Positions 8,063 through 17,022 of a DNA stretch of 64,000 bases are shown one piece after another. This DNA is from Lachnospiraceae bacterium. Lineage in GTDB: Bacteria; Bacillota; Clostridia; Lachnospirales; Lachnospiraceae. The stretch's first letter is position 1, and each line of letters opens with the position of its first letter. Made by a program: the position numbers and the translations under genes. Under the pieces are notes generated by a model, which saw only the letters and a list, made by a program, of their open reading frames with translations, did no database searches and had not been told where the DNA came from. The stretch covers positions 1-64,000 of the forward strand of contig JAFRVD010000062.1 of NCBI GenBank assembly GCA_017441825.1. The letters are read 5' to 3'.

Positions 8063-9136
8063 TCAGTCGTCCTGAATTCCAGACAGCTTTTCCGCCTGGT
8101 CCGCCGCTGTCAGAGCGTCGTGGAACTCATAAAGGTCCCCGTCCAGGATCGAGTCGATCCTGTAGAGGTTCAGGTTGATCCTGTGGTCCGTTACGCGTCC
8201 CTGCGGAAAATTGTAGGTGCGGATCTTTTCCGAACGGTCCCCGCTGCCAATAAGCGACCGCCTCTCCGCTGCTTCCTTTTCCTGCTGCTTCCGAAGCTCC
8301 ATGTCATAAAGCCTCGCGCGCAGCACCTTGAGTGCCTTGTCCCGGTTCTTGAGCTGGCTCTTTTCATCCTGGCACGAGATCACGATGCCTGTCGGGATGT
8401 GTGTGAGCCGGACCGCAGAGTCCGTGGTGTTCACGCTCTGCCCGCCGTTTCCGGAGGACCGGAACACGTCGAACCTGCAGTCGTTCAGGTCGATCTCTAC
8501 GTCCACGTCTTCCGCTTCCGGCATGACCGCAACGGTACACGTCGATGTATGGATCCTCCCGCCGGATTCCGTCTTCGGGATCCGCTGCACCCTGTGCACG
8601 CCGGACTCGTATTTCATGCTCGAATACACGCCGGTCCCGGAGATAAGCACCGTGCCCTTCACGAGTCCGCCGATGCCCGTCTCATTATATTCCGTGGTCT
8701 CGAACTTCCACCGCCTTGCCTCCGCGTAGCGCGCGTACATGCGGTAGACGTCCGCGGCAAACAGCGCCGCTTCGTCTCCGCCTGCGCCGGCGCGGATCTC
8801 GAGGATCACGTTTTTATCGTCGTTCGGGTCCTTCGGGATCAGGAGGAGCTTAAGCTCCTTCTCGAGTCCCGGAAGCTTTGCGAGAGCCGTATCGATCTCG
8901 TCCGAAAGGAGCGCCCGCATCTCCGGGTCCTCCTCCTTTCCGAGAAGCTCCCGTCCCTCTTCGATATCCTGTTTTGTCCGAAGGTACAGCCGGTACGTCT
9001 CCACTATGGGCGTAAGCTCCGACCGGGCCTTCATGACCTTCACGTATCTTTCCTGGTCCGAAAGAAGTGCAGGATCTGACATTTCCTGCTCGAGCTCTTC
9101 ATAATGCCGGACCAGATCCTCCATTTTTTCAAACAT
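8063..9136 (-). CDS. prfA: Peptide chain release factor 1
   Basis: RF1 recognises UAA and UAG in the ribosomal A site and triggers peptide release. The protein (357 residues) has the class-I release factor core, with the GGQ motif inside SSGNGGQSVNTTDSAVR near residue 230 and the preceding IRAGAGGDEAALFA. There is no frameshift as in many prfB genes, so it is RF1. Start is ATG 9136, with AGGAAGG 7 bases upstream. prmC, whose product methylates this GGQ glutamine, ends 15 bases upstream, the usual order in Firmicutes. Confidence 0.97.
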   Translation of the reverse strand: MFEKMEDLVRHYEELEQEMSDPALLSDQERYVKVMKARSELTPIVETYRLYLRTKQDIEEGRELLGKEEDPEMRALLSDEIDTALAKLPGLEKELKLLLIPKDPNDDKNVILEIRAGAGGDEAALFAADVYRMYARYAEARRWKFETTEYNETGIGGLVKGTVLISGTGVYSSMKYESGVHRVQRIPKTESGGRIHTSTCTVAVMPEAEDVDVEIDLNDCRFDVFRSSGNGGQSVNTTDSAVRLTHIPTGIVISCQDEKSQLKNRDKALKVLRARLYDMELRKQQEKEAAERRSLIGSGDRSEKIRTYNFPQGRVTDHRINLNLYRIDSILDGDLYEFHDALTAADQAEKLSGIQDD

Positions 9137-9151
9137 AATCAAACCTTCCTG

Positions 9152-10024
9152 TTATTTCTCTGCAGCGCTTCGGGTTTTTAAGGCTTCTGCTTTCCTGAAT
9201 CTCCCTGACACGACCCGCGGAAGTCCCGCGAGGTCCTTCGTGACGCGGACCTCCGTAAAGTCCTTTCCTTCAAGAATGGCGCTCACCGCATCCCCCTGCC
9301 CCGCGCCGATCTCAAAAAAGATCCGTCCGTTTTCAGTGAGGTGCGAAGGTGCCTCCGAAGCGATCCTCCTGTAGAAGTCGAGACCGTCCGCGCCGCCGTA
9401 TAATGCGAGACACGGCTCACAGTCCCTCACTTCCGGATCGAGCCTGTTAAATTCATCCGCCGCAATGTACGGCGGATTGGATACGATAACATCAACCTTT
9501 CCGGGGATCTCCCGTAAAAGGTCACTGCTTATGAACTGTATTTCCGCGCCTAAGTCCGCCGCGTTCTTTTCAGCCACCCTAAGTGCGGCATCACTGATAT
9601 CGGAAGCCAGGACTTCCCTGTATCCTCCCTCAAGCTTCAGGGCAGCGGCAATGCAGCCGGAGCCCGTACAAAGATCGAGGACCGTTCTGTCCCGGTCCTT
9701 GACCGTATCAAGCACTTCCCGGACCAGGATCTCCGTGTCATACCGCGGGATCAGAACGTCCGGAGTCACTGTGAACCGGTATCCGTAAAACCAGGCCGTC
9801 CCGGTGATCTGCTGGACGGGGACGTGCATTAAGCGCTTTATAAGCATCTCGGAAAGCACGGAAAGCTGCCCGTCCGGAAGTACGTCGCCGCGATGGAGAA
9901 GGTACTCCGTCCGGTCCCAGCCGGTCACTGAAAGGACCAGCTCGAGTACATCGGCCTCATATTCCGGCACTCCCGCCCCTTTCAGCCTTTCTTCGGCTTC
10001 CTTCACAAACTCCCGGTACGTCAT
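9152..10024 (-). CDS. prmC: Release factor glutamine methyltransferase PrmC
   Basis: PrmC transfers a methyl group from S-adenosylmethionine to the glutamine of the GGQ motif in release factors. An N-terminal helical domain (1-85) is followed by the SAM-binding motif DLCTGSG (117-123) and the catalytic NPPY (183-186), which binds the glutamine side chain. Length (290) is normal. Its start overlaps the stop of the DUF1385 gene by 4 bases (ATGA), and prfA follows 15 bases later, so the three are almost certainly co-translated. Confidence 0.95.
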   Translation of the reverse strand: MTYREFVKEAEERLKGAGVPEYEADVLELVLSVTGWDRTEYLLHRGDVLPDGQLSVLSEMLIKRLMHVPVQQITGTAWFYGYRFTVTPDVLIPRYDTEILVREVLDTVKDRDRTVLDLCTGSGCIAAALKLEGGYREVLASDISDAALRVAEKNAADLGAEIQFISSDLLREIPGKVDVIVSNPPYIAADEFNRLDPEVRDCEPCLALYGGADGLDFYRRIASEAPSHLTENGRIFFEIGAGQGDAVSAILEGKDFTEVRVTKDLAGLPRVVSGRFRKAEALKTRSAAEK

Positions 10025-11007
10025 TCGGGGAAATTCTCCTTGAGGAACGCCTTCCAGTCAAAGACGCGGTCTACGGCCTCGATGGCCACTTCGACCATGT
10101 CCTCGGTCGGCTCCTTGGTCGTGAGCCCCTGGATCCACATGCCCGGGCGGCTGATGATCCTCGTAAACAGGTTGTCATACCGGCCGGTGAACCGGAGCAC
10201 TTCATAGGAAATGCCGGCAATAACCGGGATCAGCAGGATCCTGGACAGGATCTTTAAGGGCAGATTCGGCACCCGGATCAGCATGAACAAAAGGATGCTG
10301 ATGGCCATGACAAGGAACAGGAAGCTCGTACCGCAGCGTTTGTGCTCCTTTGAGCTCTTCATAACGTTCTCTACGGTCAGCGGAAGCCCGTGCTCCAGGC
10401 AGTTGATGCACTTGTGCTCCGAACCATGGTACATATAGGTCCTCCGGATGTCCTCCATCCGGGAGATGGCCGTTAAGTACAGGAGGAACAGTCCGAGCCT
10501 GATAAAACCTTCAATGAGGGCAAGCAGCGTCTCGCTTTCGACCCATTTTTTCAGGAAGTTCACAAGGACGGTCGGGAGGACCATGAAGAGACCCACGGCG
10601 ATGACCGTCGCGAGGACGAGTGTCAGCGTCATCTCACCCTTCGAGAGTCCGCCGGACGGCTCTTTTTCTCCGTTCTCCCCGGCCTTTTCAGTATCTGCCT
10701 TTCCTTTTTTCCCGGCTTTCTCAGCCTTCTTCTCCGCTTTCTTCGCTTCCTTCTCGATCTCCTCCGCGTCGAACTGCGCTGAATACATGAGGCACCGTAC
10801 GCCTAAGATGAGCGAATCGATAAACGCGAACACGCCGCGGATAAACGGGACCTTCGTCCATTTCTTCCCGGAGAACGCGCCTTTATAGACCCCCTCCTGA
10901 AGCTCGATGTTCCCCTCGGGTGTCCTTACCGCAACCGCGTAGTTCTCTCCGTTTTTCATCATGATGCCTTCCAGCACCGCCTGTCCGCCGATCCCTGAGT
11001 ATTTCAT
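10021..11007 (-). CDS. DUF1385 membrane protein (YqhQ family)
   Basis: Member of the conserved DUF1385 family of unknown function, usually found in Firmicutes beside rpmE, prmC and prfA as here. The N-terminus GIGGQAVLEGIMMKNG and the central HGSEHKCINCLEHG (His and Cys, possible metal ligands) are family signatures. About five hydrophobic segments lie between residues 60 and 260, and a lysine/alanine-rich charged stretch of about 40 residues interrupts them at 85-125. ATG 11007 follows GGAGGACTATATCCGGC. It overlaps prmC by 4 bases. I do not propose a biochemical role. Confidence 0.9.
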   Translation of the reverse strand: MKYSGIGGQAVLEGIMMKNGENYAVAVRTPEGNIELQEGVYKGAFSGKKWTKVPFIRGVFAFIDSLILGVRCLMYSAQFDAEEIEKEAKKAEKKAEKAGKKGKADTEKAGENGEKEPSGGLSKGEMTLTLVLATVIAVGLFMVLPTVLVNFLKKWVESETLLALIEGFIRLGLFLLYLTAISRMEDIRRTYMYHGSEHKCINCLEHGLPLTVENVMKSSKEHKRCGTSFLFLVMAISILLFMLIRVPNLPLKILSRILLIPVIAGISYEVLRFTGRYDNLFTRIISRPGMWIQGLTTKEPTEDMVEVAIEAVDRVFDWKAFLKENFPE

Positions 11008-11035
11008 GCCGGATATAGTCCTCCAAAAAGAAACA

Positions 11036-11068
11036 CCGCGGCAGTCCGGTAAGCCCGACCCGCCGCGG
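11036..11068 (-). terminator. rpmE terminator
   Basis: Stem CCGCGGC / GCCGCGG, followed on the minus strand by TGTTTCTTTTT, just after rpmE and just before the DUF1385 ribosome site. It would let rpmE be expressed above the downstream genes. Confidence 0.7.
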
Positions 11069-11082
11069 CAGAATCATTGATC

Positions 11083-11289
11083 TTAATTGGTCTGTACGCC
11101 GTACTTTTTATTGAATCTTTCAATACGGCCGCGAGCCGCAGCGCTTCTCTGCTGTCCCGTGTAGAACGGATGGCACTTTGCGCAGGTCTCTACGTGGATC
11201 TCCGGCTTTGTGGAGCCCGTAACAAACTCATTACCGCAGTTGCAGACGACCTTCGCCTGATAATACTTCGGATGGATACCTTCCTTCAT
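11083..11289 (-). CDS. rpmE: Ribosomal protein bL31, zinc-binding type
   Basis: bL31 bridges the two ribosomal subunits. The 68-residue chain has four cysteines in CNC and CAKC pairs, so it is the zinc-containing (C+) form that is replaced by a C- paralogue under zinc limitation in many bacteria. [10 protein letters not shown] and CHPFYTGQQ are family signatures. The ATG at 11289 has AGAGGAGAAAAAC upstream; the longer open frame reaches into the leader hairpin and is rejected. It has its own promoter and terminator. Confidence 0.96.
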   Translation of the reverse strand: MKEGIHPKYYQAKVVCNCGNEFVTGSTKPEIHVETCAKCHPFYTGQQRSAAARGRIERFNKKYGVQTN

Positions 11290-11309
11290 GTTTTTCTCCT
11301 CTCTTCCGG

Positions 11310-11328
11310 CGATGGTTTCCGACCATCG
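11310..11328 (-). promoter_or_regulatory. rpmE leader hairpin, possible autoregulatory site
   Basis: Perfect 7-bp stem CGATGGT / ACCATCG with a 5-base loop, about 10 bases upstream of the ribosome site. Ribosomal-protein leaders for bL31 are known in several phyla; I cannot tell whether this matches one. Confidence 0.4.
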
Positions 11329-11346
11329 TCTATTCACAACTCAGCC

Positions 11347-11375
11347 ACTATACCATACCCATTCGGAAAAAGCAA
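11347..11375 (-). promoter_or_regulatory. rpmE promoter
   Basis: Minus-strand TTGCTT (11370-11375), 17-base spacer, TATAGT (11347-11352). Confidence 0.65.
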
Positions 11376-11424
11376 GCATTTTCGCTTGAAAATATTCCCG
11401 GCTGTTTTTTCCCGGGCAGGCGTG

Positions 11425-12027
11425 TCAGACCCCGTACCGGTATTCTTTTTCTTCCTTGTCAACAGGCGTAAGTCCGAAGGCTTCGATCACCCTGTCCGCG
11501 ACCTGCTCCGGCGTAAGGCCGGTATTGTCGATCTTCAGATGGTTTTCAAACCAGTATTCGTCGGGATCGGAGTTCAGCTTATGTTCCTTTGCGTCATGCA
11601 GGAGGTTTGACCTGCTCCAGGCCACGTCCCTTTTCGAGGCTTTCCGCTCCATCCGGTGCGGAGTCTCGTTCCGGGCAAGCCTCACGTCAAGGTCGGCGCG
11701 GAGTTCTACGAAATAAAATCGGCCGCCGTTTTTCTCAAACAGGTCACGGAGACCGTTCAGATAATCTTTTTCCTCCTGCATCTCGAATGCACAGACGTAA
11801 GTGAAGATCAGGTCCACGTTATGCTTTACGGCAAGCTCGAAAGCCTTTTCTCTGAAGAATGCGTTGAATTCCTTCTGTGCGGGAGTGGCAAAGCCAAAGA
11901 TCTTATCGGACATCTCAATGCTGTCATGATTCATCATCATGTTTATGTGAAGCCTGTCCCGGAGGCTCTCCGCAACCGTCATTTTCCCGACGGCCTGCGG
12001 TCCGCATACTACGATCAGATTTGCCAT
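11425..12027 (-). CDS. Small P-loop kinase-like protein
   Basis: A 200-residue nucleoside-kinase-like P-loop protein. The Walker A motif GPQAVGKMT is at residues 9-17, followed by the MMMNHDSIEM segment where kinases of this kind bind the acceptor, and an arginine-rich lid region (RMERKASKRDVAWSRSN). No membrane segment or extra domain. Similar small proteins in Firmicutes are annotated only as AAA ATPase or shikimate-kinase-like; the substrate is unknown. ATG 12027 follows GAGGAAAGGACTGTATT. It lies between the GH3 genes and rpmE, in its own transcription context as far as I can see. Confidence 0.7.
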   Translation of the reverse strand: MANLIVVCGPQAVGKMTVAESLRDRLHINMMMNHDSIEMSDKIFGFATPAQKEFNAFFREKAFELAVKHNVDLIFTYVCAFEMQEEKDYLNGLRDLFEKNGGRFYFVELRADLDVRLARNETPHRMERKASKRDVAWSRSNLLHDAKEHKLNSDPDEYWFENHLKIDNTGLTPEQVADRVIEAFGLTPVDKEEKEYRYGV

Positions 12028-12097
12028 AATACAGTCCTTTCCTCTATTTACCGCAGAATTCAGAATGCGGCCGGGAATGATGGATCGATCCCGCCCG

Positions 12098-14479
12098 TTA
12101 CTCGAAGGACAGGTCCCAGGAGACGGATCTCATGATCATGCGGAGCACGCGGCAGACGGAGGCGCGTACGTCGTCCTGATCCGGCTGTTTCCCGACGTAG
12201 AGACCGCCCGCCGCAAGGTCGTTTCCGGCGTGATAGCCGTACGGATACGCTTTCCCCGCATTCCAGTCGGTCATGACAACGCCCTTAAAGCCCCATTCGC
12301 CGCGGAGGACCTCCGTCAGGAGATCGAAGCGGGAGGACGCCGGCGTTCCGTTGAGAAAGCCGCCTGTCATTACAGCTACAGGATCCGCTTCCCGGACACA
12401 CATCTCAAAGCCCGCGAGGAAGATCTCCCGGAGCGCACGCTCGGAAACGGCCGCATCCCAGGTCTCCTGGCTGCCTGTGCCAAAATGCCTCGCGGCGGCG
12501 CCCACGCCGGAAATCTTCTGTACGCCCTTTGTGAAGGCAGTTCCCATACGGCCCGTGAGATACGGGTCCTCGGAGAAATAATCGACGGCCCGGGTACATA
12601 AAGGATCCCGGCGGACGTTCATGCCCGGCCCTGAAACGAGTGACTGATGGTAAAAGGCAAGCTCACGGCCGAGAGCTTCGCCCACGCCTTCTCCGAGTGC
12701 CGGGTCAAAGGTCTGCGCGATCAGCACTTCCGAAGGGATACAGGTCGTTTTACAGTAGCTCAGGCGAAGGCCCGAAGGTCCGTCCGTCATCCTGAAATTC
12801 GGGATACCTAAGGAATCCGCAAAAAGAGAAGTCAGTTCAGCGGAAGAACCGGGTCCGCTGACCTTCCGGACCGCCCGGTTAAGGCGTTTTTTGGTCTCGT
12901 ACGGAGTCTCATCCGCGGTGCCGGCTGCAAGCCTTATAAGGACGTCCGGCTCGAGAGACTTCACAAAACTTTCCATGGAGACGCGGCCTTCCTTTACGTC
13001 AGGGAGCGTCGCATTCGGCGTATCCGGCGCGTCTTCAAACCGTTTCCGGTTCGCTGCGCGTTCCGTATCTTCCGAAGCCGTGCGTGCGCCTTCTTCCGTT
13101 TCACAGTCATAAGCCGAAAGGCTCAGGAAGACCGCCTCCTCCGGCAGCTCTTCATGAGGACGTTTCGGTGCAGTGAGACGGTTTATTTCGTGATTCGGGA
13201 CCATTTCGTTCCGAAGCTGCACCGTCACAGCCTCCTCGTCGAGCGTCACTGCCGCCACTGGCACCGTATCATTAATGTTCCTTCCGATCCGGACGATATA
13301 ATCGCCGGCTTCCATGACGTAAGCCGCCTTTGCTTCATCATAGGACGCCAGAGAAAACGTCGGAATTTCGATCGTAAGATTCTCTTCCTCCCCGGGTGCA
13401 AGAAGCCGGGTCTTTCCGAATCCGCGGAGCTCCCGGTACGGCTTTGTGAGCCGCCCTTCCGGTGCCGTGACGTAGACCTGTACGACTTCCCTGCCGGGGA
13501 CTTTGCCTGCGTTCGTCACTGACACCCTGACAGTCAGCTTTTCCCAGTCGACCAGGGTCAGGACGGATTCGATCGTAAATTCCGTATAGGACAGGCCGTA
13601 GCCGAAGGGGAAAAGCGGCTCGATCCCGAAGGTATCAAAATACCGGTAACCGATAAAAATATCCTCAGTATGATCTTCACGATGCGGGTCTTCTTCATTT
13701 CCGCTTCTCGCGGCATATGAGGGATAATCTGAAGCATGCTTTGCCCAGGTTTCCGTAAGGCGGCCGGCCGGGTTTTTCTCCCCGGTAAGGACGTTCGCAA
13801 GCGCGTTTCCGCCTTCCATGCCCGCAATACCCATCAGCACCGCAGCGGTTATCCCCGGGATCTCGAAGAGGAAGTTCGCGTCCATGACGCCGGTGTTCAG
13901 CACGACGATGGTCCTTTCAAACGCCTGAGCCACCTTCCGGAGATTCTGCTCCTCCGCTTCACTAAGATAATAATCGTCCCGCTCCGCCTTCCGGGCTCCG
14001 TATCCCCCGGCATTCCGGCGGATCACAAAGACCGCAGTGTCCGCCTCCCGCGCTTCCCGGATCTCCCCGTCCGTAATAAGCGGTTCGTCGATCTGCACCG
14101 TACGGCCGTAGAAAAAACGGTCGATAAAGGAAAGCATGGTGTCCGCACTGTTCGCAGCCTCGCTTTCCGCAAGAAAGCGGTTTATCCAGGACCCGGACGT
14201 GATGGTAAAGCCCGCGTTCACAAGCCCGTCCCGGACGCTCGCCGCGGGGACCGGTACGTAGTCCGGACCGGTCCCTGAGGAAACGGTTTCCGCCGCCCCT
14301 GCACCGAAAAGAGCCACTTTTCCCGGAGCAATTGGCAGTGTGTTCTCTTCATTCACGAGAAGCACCATGCCGTCTCCGGCGATCTCGCGTGCTTTTTCGA
14401 TATGCTCCGGGAAAGGATGCTCTTCCGGAGGGACAAACCCATGAAAGCCCGCGATGATCTGATCCATACTGAATTCCAT
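12098..14479 (-). CDS. GH3 glycosidase with permuted domain order
   Basis: Glycoside hydrolase family 3 protein whose domains are in reverse order: the alpha/beta-sandwich domain comes first (about 25-260, ending in NPAGRLTETWAK), then a fibronectin-III-like domain (YPFGYGLSYT type, about 290-400), a charged linker, and finally the TIM barrel (about 500-790). Such inverted GH3 enzymes are known from rumen Clostridia. The nucleophile Asp of the motif VVMTDWNA is at residue 738. Oddities: the barrel has RHFGTGSQE where most have KHFxxNNQE, and MTGGFLNG for MxSYNxxNG. No signal peptide, so cytoplasmic. ATG 14479 follows GAGGACGGGT. Probably beta-glucosidase or beta-xylosidase; specificity cannot be read. 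Confidence 0.85.
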   Translation of the reverse strand: MEFSMDQIIAGFHGFVPPEEHPFPEHIEKAREIAGDGMVLLVNEENTLPIAPGKVALFGAGAAETVSSGTGPDYVPVPAASVRDGLVNAGFTITSGSWINRFLAESEAANSADTMLSFIDRFFYGRTVQIDEPLITDGEIREAREADTAVFVIRRNAGGYGARKAERDDYYLSEAEEQNLRKVAQAFERTIVVLNTGVMDANFLFEIPGITAAVLMGIAGMEGGNALANVLTGEKNPAGRLTETWAKHASDYPSYAARSGNEEDPHREDHTEDIFIGYRYFDTFGIEPLFPFGYGLSYTEFTIESVLTLVDWEKLTVRVSVTNAGKVPGREVVQVYVTAPEGRLTKPYRELRGFGKTRLLAPGEEENLTIEIPTFSLASYDEAKAAYVMEAGDYIVRIGRNINDTVPVAAVTLDEEAVTVQLRNEMVPNHEINRLTAPKRPHEELPEEAVFLSLSAYDCETEEGARTASEDTERAANRKRFEDAPDTPNATLPDVKEGRVSMESFVKSLEPDVLIRLAAGTADETPYETKKRLNRAVRKVSGPGSSAELTSLFADSLGIPNFRMTDGPSGLRLSYCKTTCIPSEVLIAQTFDPALGEGVGEALGRELAFYHQSLVSGPGMNVRRDPLCTRAVDYFSEDPYLTGRMGTAFTKGVQKISGVGAAARHFGTGSQETWDAAVSERALREIFLAGFEMCVREADPVAVMTGGFLNGTPASSRFDLLTEVLRGEWGFKGVVMTDWNAGKAYPYGYHAGNDLAAGGLYVGKQPDQDDVRASVCRVLRMIMRSVSWDLSFE

Positions 14480-14557
14480 ACCCGTCCTCTGATCCTTTCT
14501 GATCTGTCACCCGCTTCTGTCTCCGGCCTAAAAGTCCCACTGCCGCAGCCAGAAGAA

Positions 14558-14588
14558 CACATCCGCCGTGTGAACCGCGGCGGATGTG
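14558..14588 (-). terminator. Terminator or attenuator after the canonical GH3 gene
   Basis: Perfect 11-bp stem CACATCCGCCG / CGGCGGATGTG directly after the stop of the 14600-16870 gene, with a weak T-rich tail (TTCTTC) on the minus strand. Confidence 0.6.
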
Positions 14589-14599
14589 CATAAATCAAT

Positions 14600-16870
14600 T
14601 TATCCGATCACTCCGCGAAGCATTGCAAGCATGCTTTCCATCTGCTCCCTGTCCATCACGCCGAAGCTGATCAAAGACTTCAGGGGCATGTACTGCATCA
14701 TCGCATTCGACATTGCAGCGTCCTGCTCCGCATCTCCGGAGATGCCGTCGGTGTTGGACTCAAGCGCGCCTCTGTGCGTCATCATCTGCTGCACCACCGC
14801 GGCTGTCCTCGGGTCAGCCATAAGCTCGCCGATCGTCGTATCGACGTCCAGATGAAGAGGCAGCAGCTTTTCTGTCGTAAACGTGATCTCACAGCTTGCC
14901 GTGAGATGCCGGGATGAATCACCGGCAAGAAGGAGATATTTGCCGGTATGCGCGTACCAGTCGCTTAAGTCTTCGTCAAAGTAGGACAAAGAACGTGTGT
15001 CGATCTCAAATTCCACGGTCTTCGTCTCACCGGGCCGGAGCTCTGCCTTCACAAAGCCTTTCAGTTCCTGATGCGGACGATCCACCTTGTCGGTCCTGTC
15101 GGCAATATAGAGCTGTACGACTTCCTTGCCGGTGCACGCACCGGTGTTTGTAACGTCAGCGAAGACCTTCAGTGTCTCCCCGTCCTTGAAGCCTTCCTTT
15201 TCCGCACGGAGATTTGAGATCTCAAACGTGGTGTAAGACAGGCCGTAACCGAAGGGATAACGCACATCCATGCCCTTCTTGTCGTAATAGCGGTAGCCCA
15301 CGTAAACGTCCTCCGCGTAATTCACGCGGCGCGCGTTTCCGGGGAAGTTCAGGTAGCTCGGGTTGTCGGAAAGCTTCAGGGGCCAGGTCTCCGCAAGGCG
15401 GCCTGACGGATTCACTTCGCCGAAGAGGATACGGTCCGTGGCCTGTCCGACGGCTTCGCCGCCCAGGTACATTTCAAGAAGCGCGACTCCTTTGTCCACC
15501 CATGGTACCTCAACTGGCGCACCGTTCGAAAGTACGATCACTACCTTTCCGGGCACCGCCTCAAGGATCGCCTCGATCAGCTTGTTCTGGGACGCGGGCA
15601 TCTTCATATCCGCCCGGTCGTAGCCTTCGGATTCGATGATGTCGGGAAGGCCCGCAAAGATGACCACGGCGTCATAATCCGCAGCCGTTTCGACTGCCTT
15701 CTTCAGGTCTTCCTCAAAGAGGGCGTCCTTGTCCATCGGGAAGCCCTTGATATAGTCTACGTTCCTTCCGGCCGCACGGCTCATTTCAAGTGCGGAATCG
15801 ATCTTAAAGCTGTTGATATGCGAGGAACCGCCGCCCTGGTAGCGCGGCTTCTCCGCAAACTCGCCGATGTAAAGGTACTTCCCTTCCGGCTTCAGCGGAA
15901 GGAGACCGTTGTTCTCGAGAAGAACCGCACTTTCCTCTTCGATCCTTGCCGCGATCTCGTGGTCCTTTTCACGATCAAAGACCTGCTCCTCGCGGTTATC
16001 TTCAAAGTCGAAGAAGACCTTGAGGATACGCTCAACGCATTCGTCGACCTTCTCTTCCGGGAGCCTTCCGTCCCGCACCGCCTGTACGACCATCGCGTCG
16101 TTTCCCGCGGTATTGCCGGGCATTTCGAGGTCGAGACCTGCAGCAACACCTTTCACACGGTCGTTGACTGCGCCCCAGTCCGTCACTACCAGGCCCTCAA
16201 AACCCCAGTCGTCACGGAGGACCTTCGTAAGAAGCCATTCATTTTCAGAGCTGTATACGCCGTTGATCTTATTGTAGGAGCACATGATAGTCTTGGGCTG
16301 CGCCTTCCGGACCGCGATCTCAAACGCCGGAAGATAGATCTCCCGGAGCGCGCGCTCTGAAGCCTCAGCACTGATGCTCATACGTGCGGTCTCCTGGTTG
16401 TTCGCAGCGTAGTGCTTGATGGACGTGCCCACATGGTGCTTCTGTACACCGTTCACATAAGCCGCCGCCATCTCGCCCGCAAGGTAAGGGTCCTCAGACA
16501 TGTATTCAAAGGTCCGGCCGCACAGAGGGCTCCTCTTGATGCAGACCGCAGGGCCCAGCACGGTAGACAGGTTCTCCGCCTGGCACTCCCTGCCGATCAC
16601 GTCGCCCATGTAGTGGATCAGGTCCCGGTCGAACGACGACGTAGTTGCGCAGGCTGCCGGGAAGCAGACCGCCTTGATCGAGTCGTTAATGCCCAGATGA
16701 TCCGCCTTATCGTCCTGTTTCCTTAAGCCGTGAGGGCCGTCAGACATCATAAAAGGCTTGATGCCGAGCCTCTCCACCGCCTTGGTATGCCAGAAATCCT
16801 CGCCGCCTAAAAGCGAGCACTTCTCTTCCAGGGTCATTTCTGAGATGAGTTTTTTGATATCTGCTGCCAT
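14600..16870 (-). CDS. GH3 beta-glucosidase-type glycosidase
   Basis: Canonical-order GH3 enzyme: TIM barrel (1-300) with SDGPHGLR at 43-50, KHYAANNQE at 152-160 and nucleophile Asp231 in VVTDWGA; alpha/beta-sandwich (310-520); fibronectin-III-like domain ending near 660. It removes terminal beta-linked sugars from oligosaccharides. The last 90 residues form a helical tail (TTIGELMADPRTAAVVQQMM onward) seen in many clostridial GH3 proteins. No signal peptide, so it works on imported sugars. ATG 16870 follows GGAGGTACCT. The permuted GH3 gene lies 120 bases downstream on the same strand, behind a hairpin. Activity on glucosides versus xylosides is open. Confidence 0.92.
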   Translation of the reverse strand: MAADIKKLISEMTLEEKCSLLGGEDFWHTKAVERLGIKPFMMSDGPHGLRKQDDKADHLGINDSIKAVCFPAACATTSSFDRDLIHYMGDVIGRECQAENLSTVLGPAVCIKRSPLCGRTFEYMSEDPYLAGEMAAAYVNGVQKHHVGTSIKHYAANNQETARMSISAEASERALREIYLPAFEIAVRKAQPKTIMCSYNKINGVYSSENEWLLTKVLRDDWGFEGLVVTDWGAVNDRVKGVAAGLDLEMPGNTAGNDAMVVQAVRDGRLPEEKVDECVERILKVFFDFEDNREEQVFDREKDHEIAARIEEESAVLLENNGLLPLKPEGKYLYIGEFAEKPRYQGGGSSHINSFKIDSALEMSRAAGRNVDYIKGFPMDKDALFEEDLKKAVETAADYDAVVIFAGLPDIIESEGYDRADMKMPASQNKLIEAILEAVPGKVVIVLSNGAPVEVPWVDKGVALLEMYLGGEAVGQATDRILFGEVNPSGRLAETWPLKLSDNPSYLNFPGNARRVNYAEDVYVGYRYYDKKGMDVRYPFGYGLSYTTFEISNLRAEKEGFKDGETLKVFADVTNTGACTGKEVVQLYIADRTDKVDRPHQELKGFVKAELRPGETKTVEFEIDTRSLSYFDEDLSDWYAHTGKYLLLAGDSSRHLTASCEITFTTEKLLPLHLDVDTTIGELMADPRTAAVVQQMMTHRGALESNTDGISGDAEQDAAMSNAMMQYMPLKSLISFGVMDREQMESMLAMLRGVIG

Positions 16871-16892
16871 AGGTACCTCCAGTCATATTTTT

Positions 16893-16925
16893 CCTAATAC
16901 CATTCTATATTAAAAAAGCGGTTCC
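16893..16925 (-). promoter_or_regulatory. Possible promoter of the canonical GH3 gene
   Basis: Minus-strand TTGCAG followed after 17 bases by TAGAAT, lying partly inside the upstream terminator hairpin. The placement is approximate. Confidence 0.35.
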
Positions 16926-16948
16926 TGCAAACAGGAATCCGCTTTTTT
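16912..16948 (-). terminator. Terminator of the DUF4364-MoxR-DUF58-transglutaminase operon
   Basis: Strong hairpin: AAAAAAGCGG pairs with CCGCTTTTTT and TTCCTG with CAGGAA around a CAAA loop, with one unpaired base. It follows the transglutaminase gene on the minus strand. Confidence 0.9.
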
Positions 16949-17022
16949 AAGTACTTTTTTTGTTTCGCCCGTGCGCCGCCCGCCGCTGAACCGGAAGATA
17001 TACCGGCGCCATGCGGAAAGCC

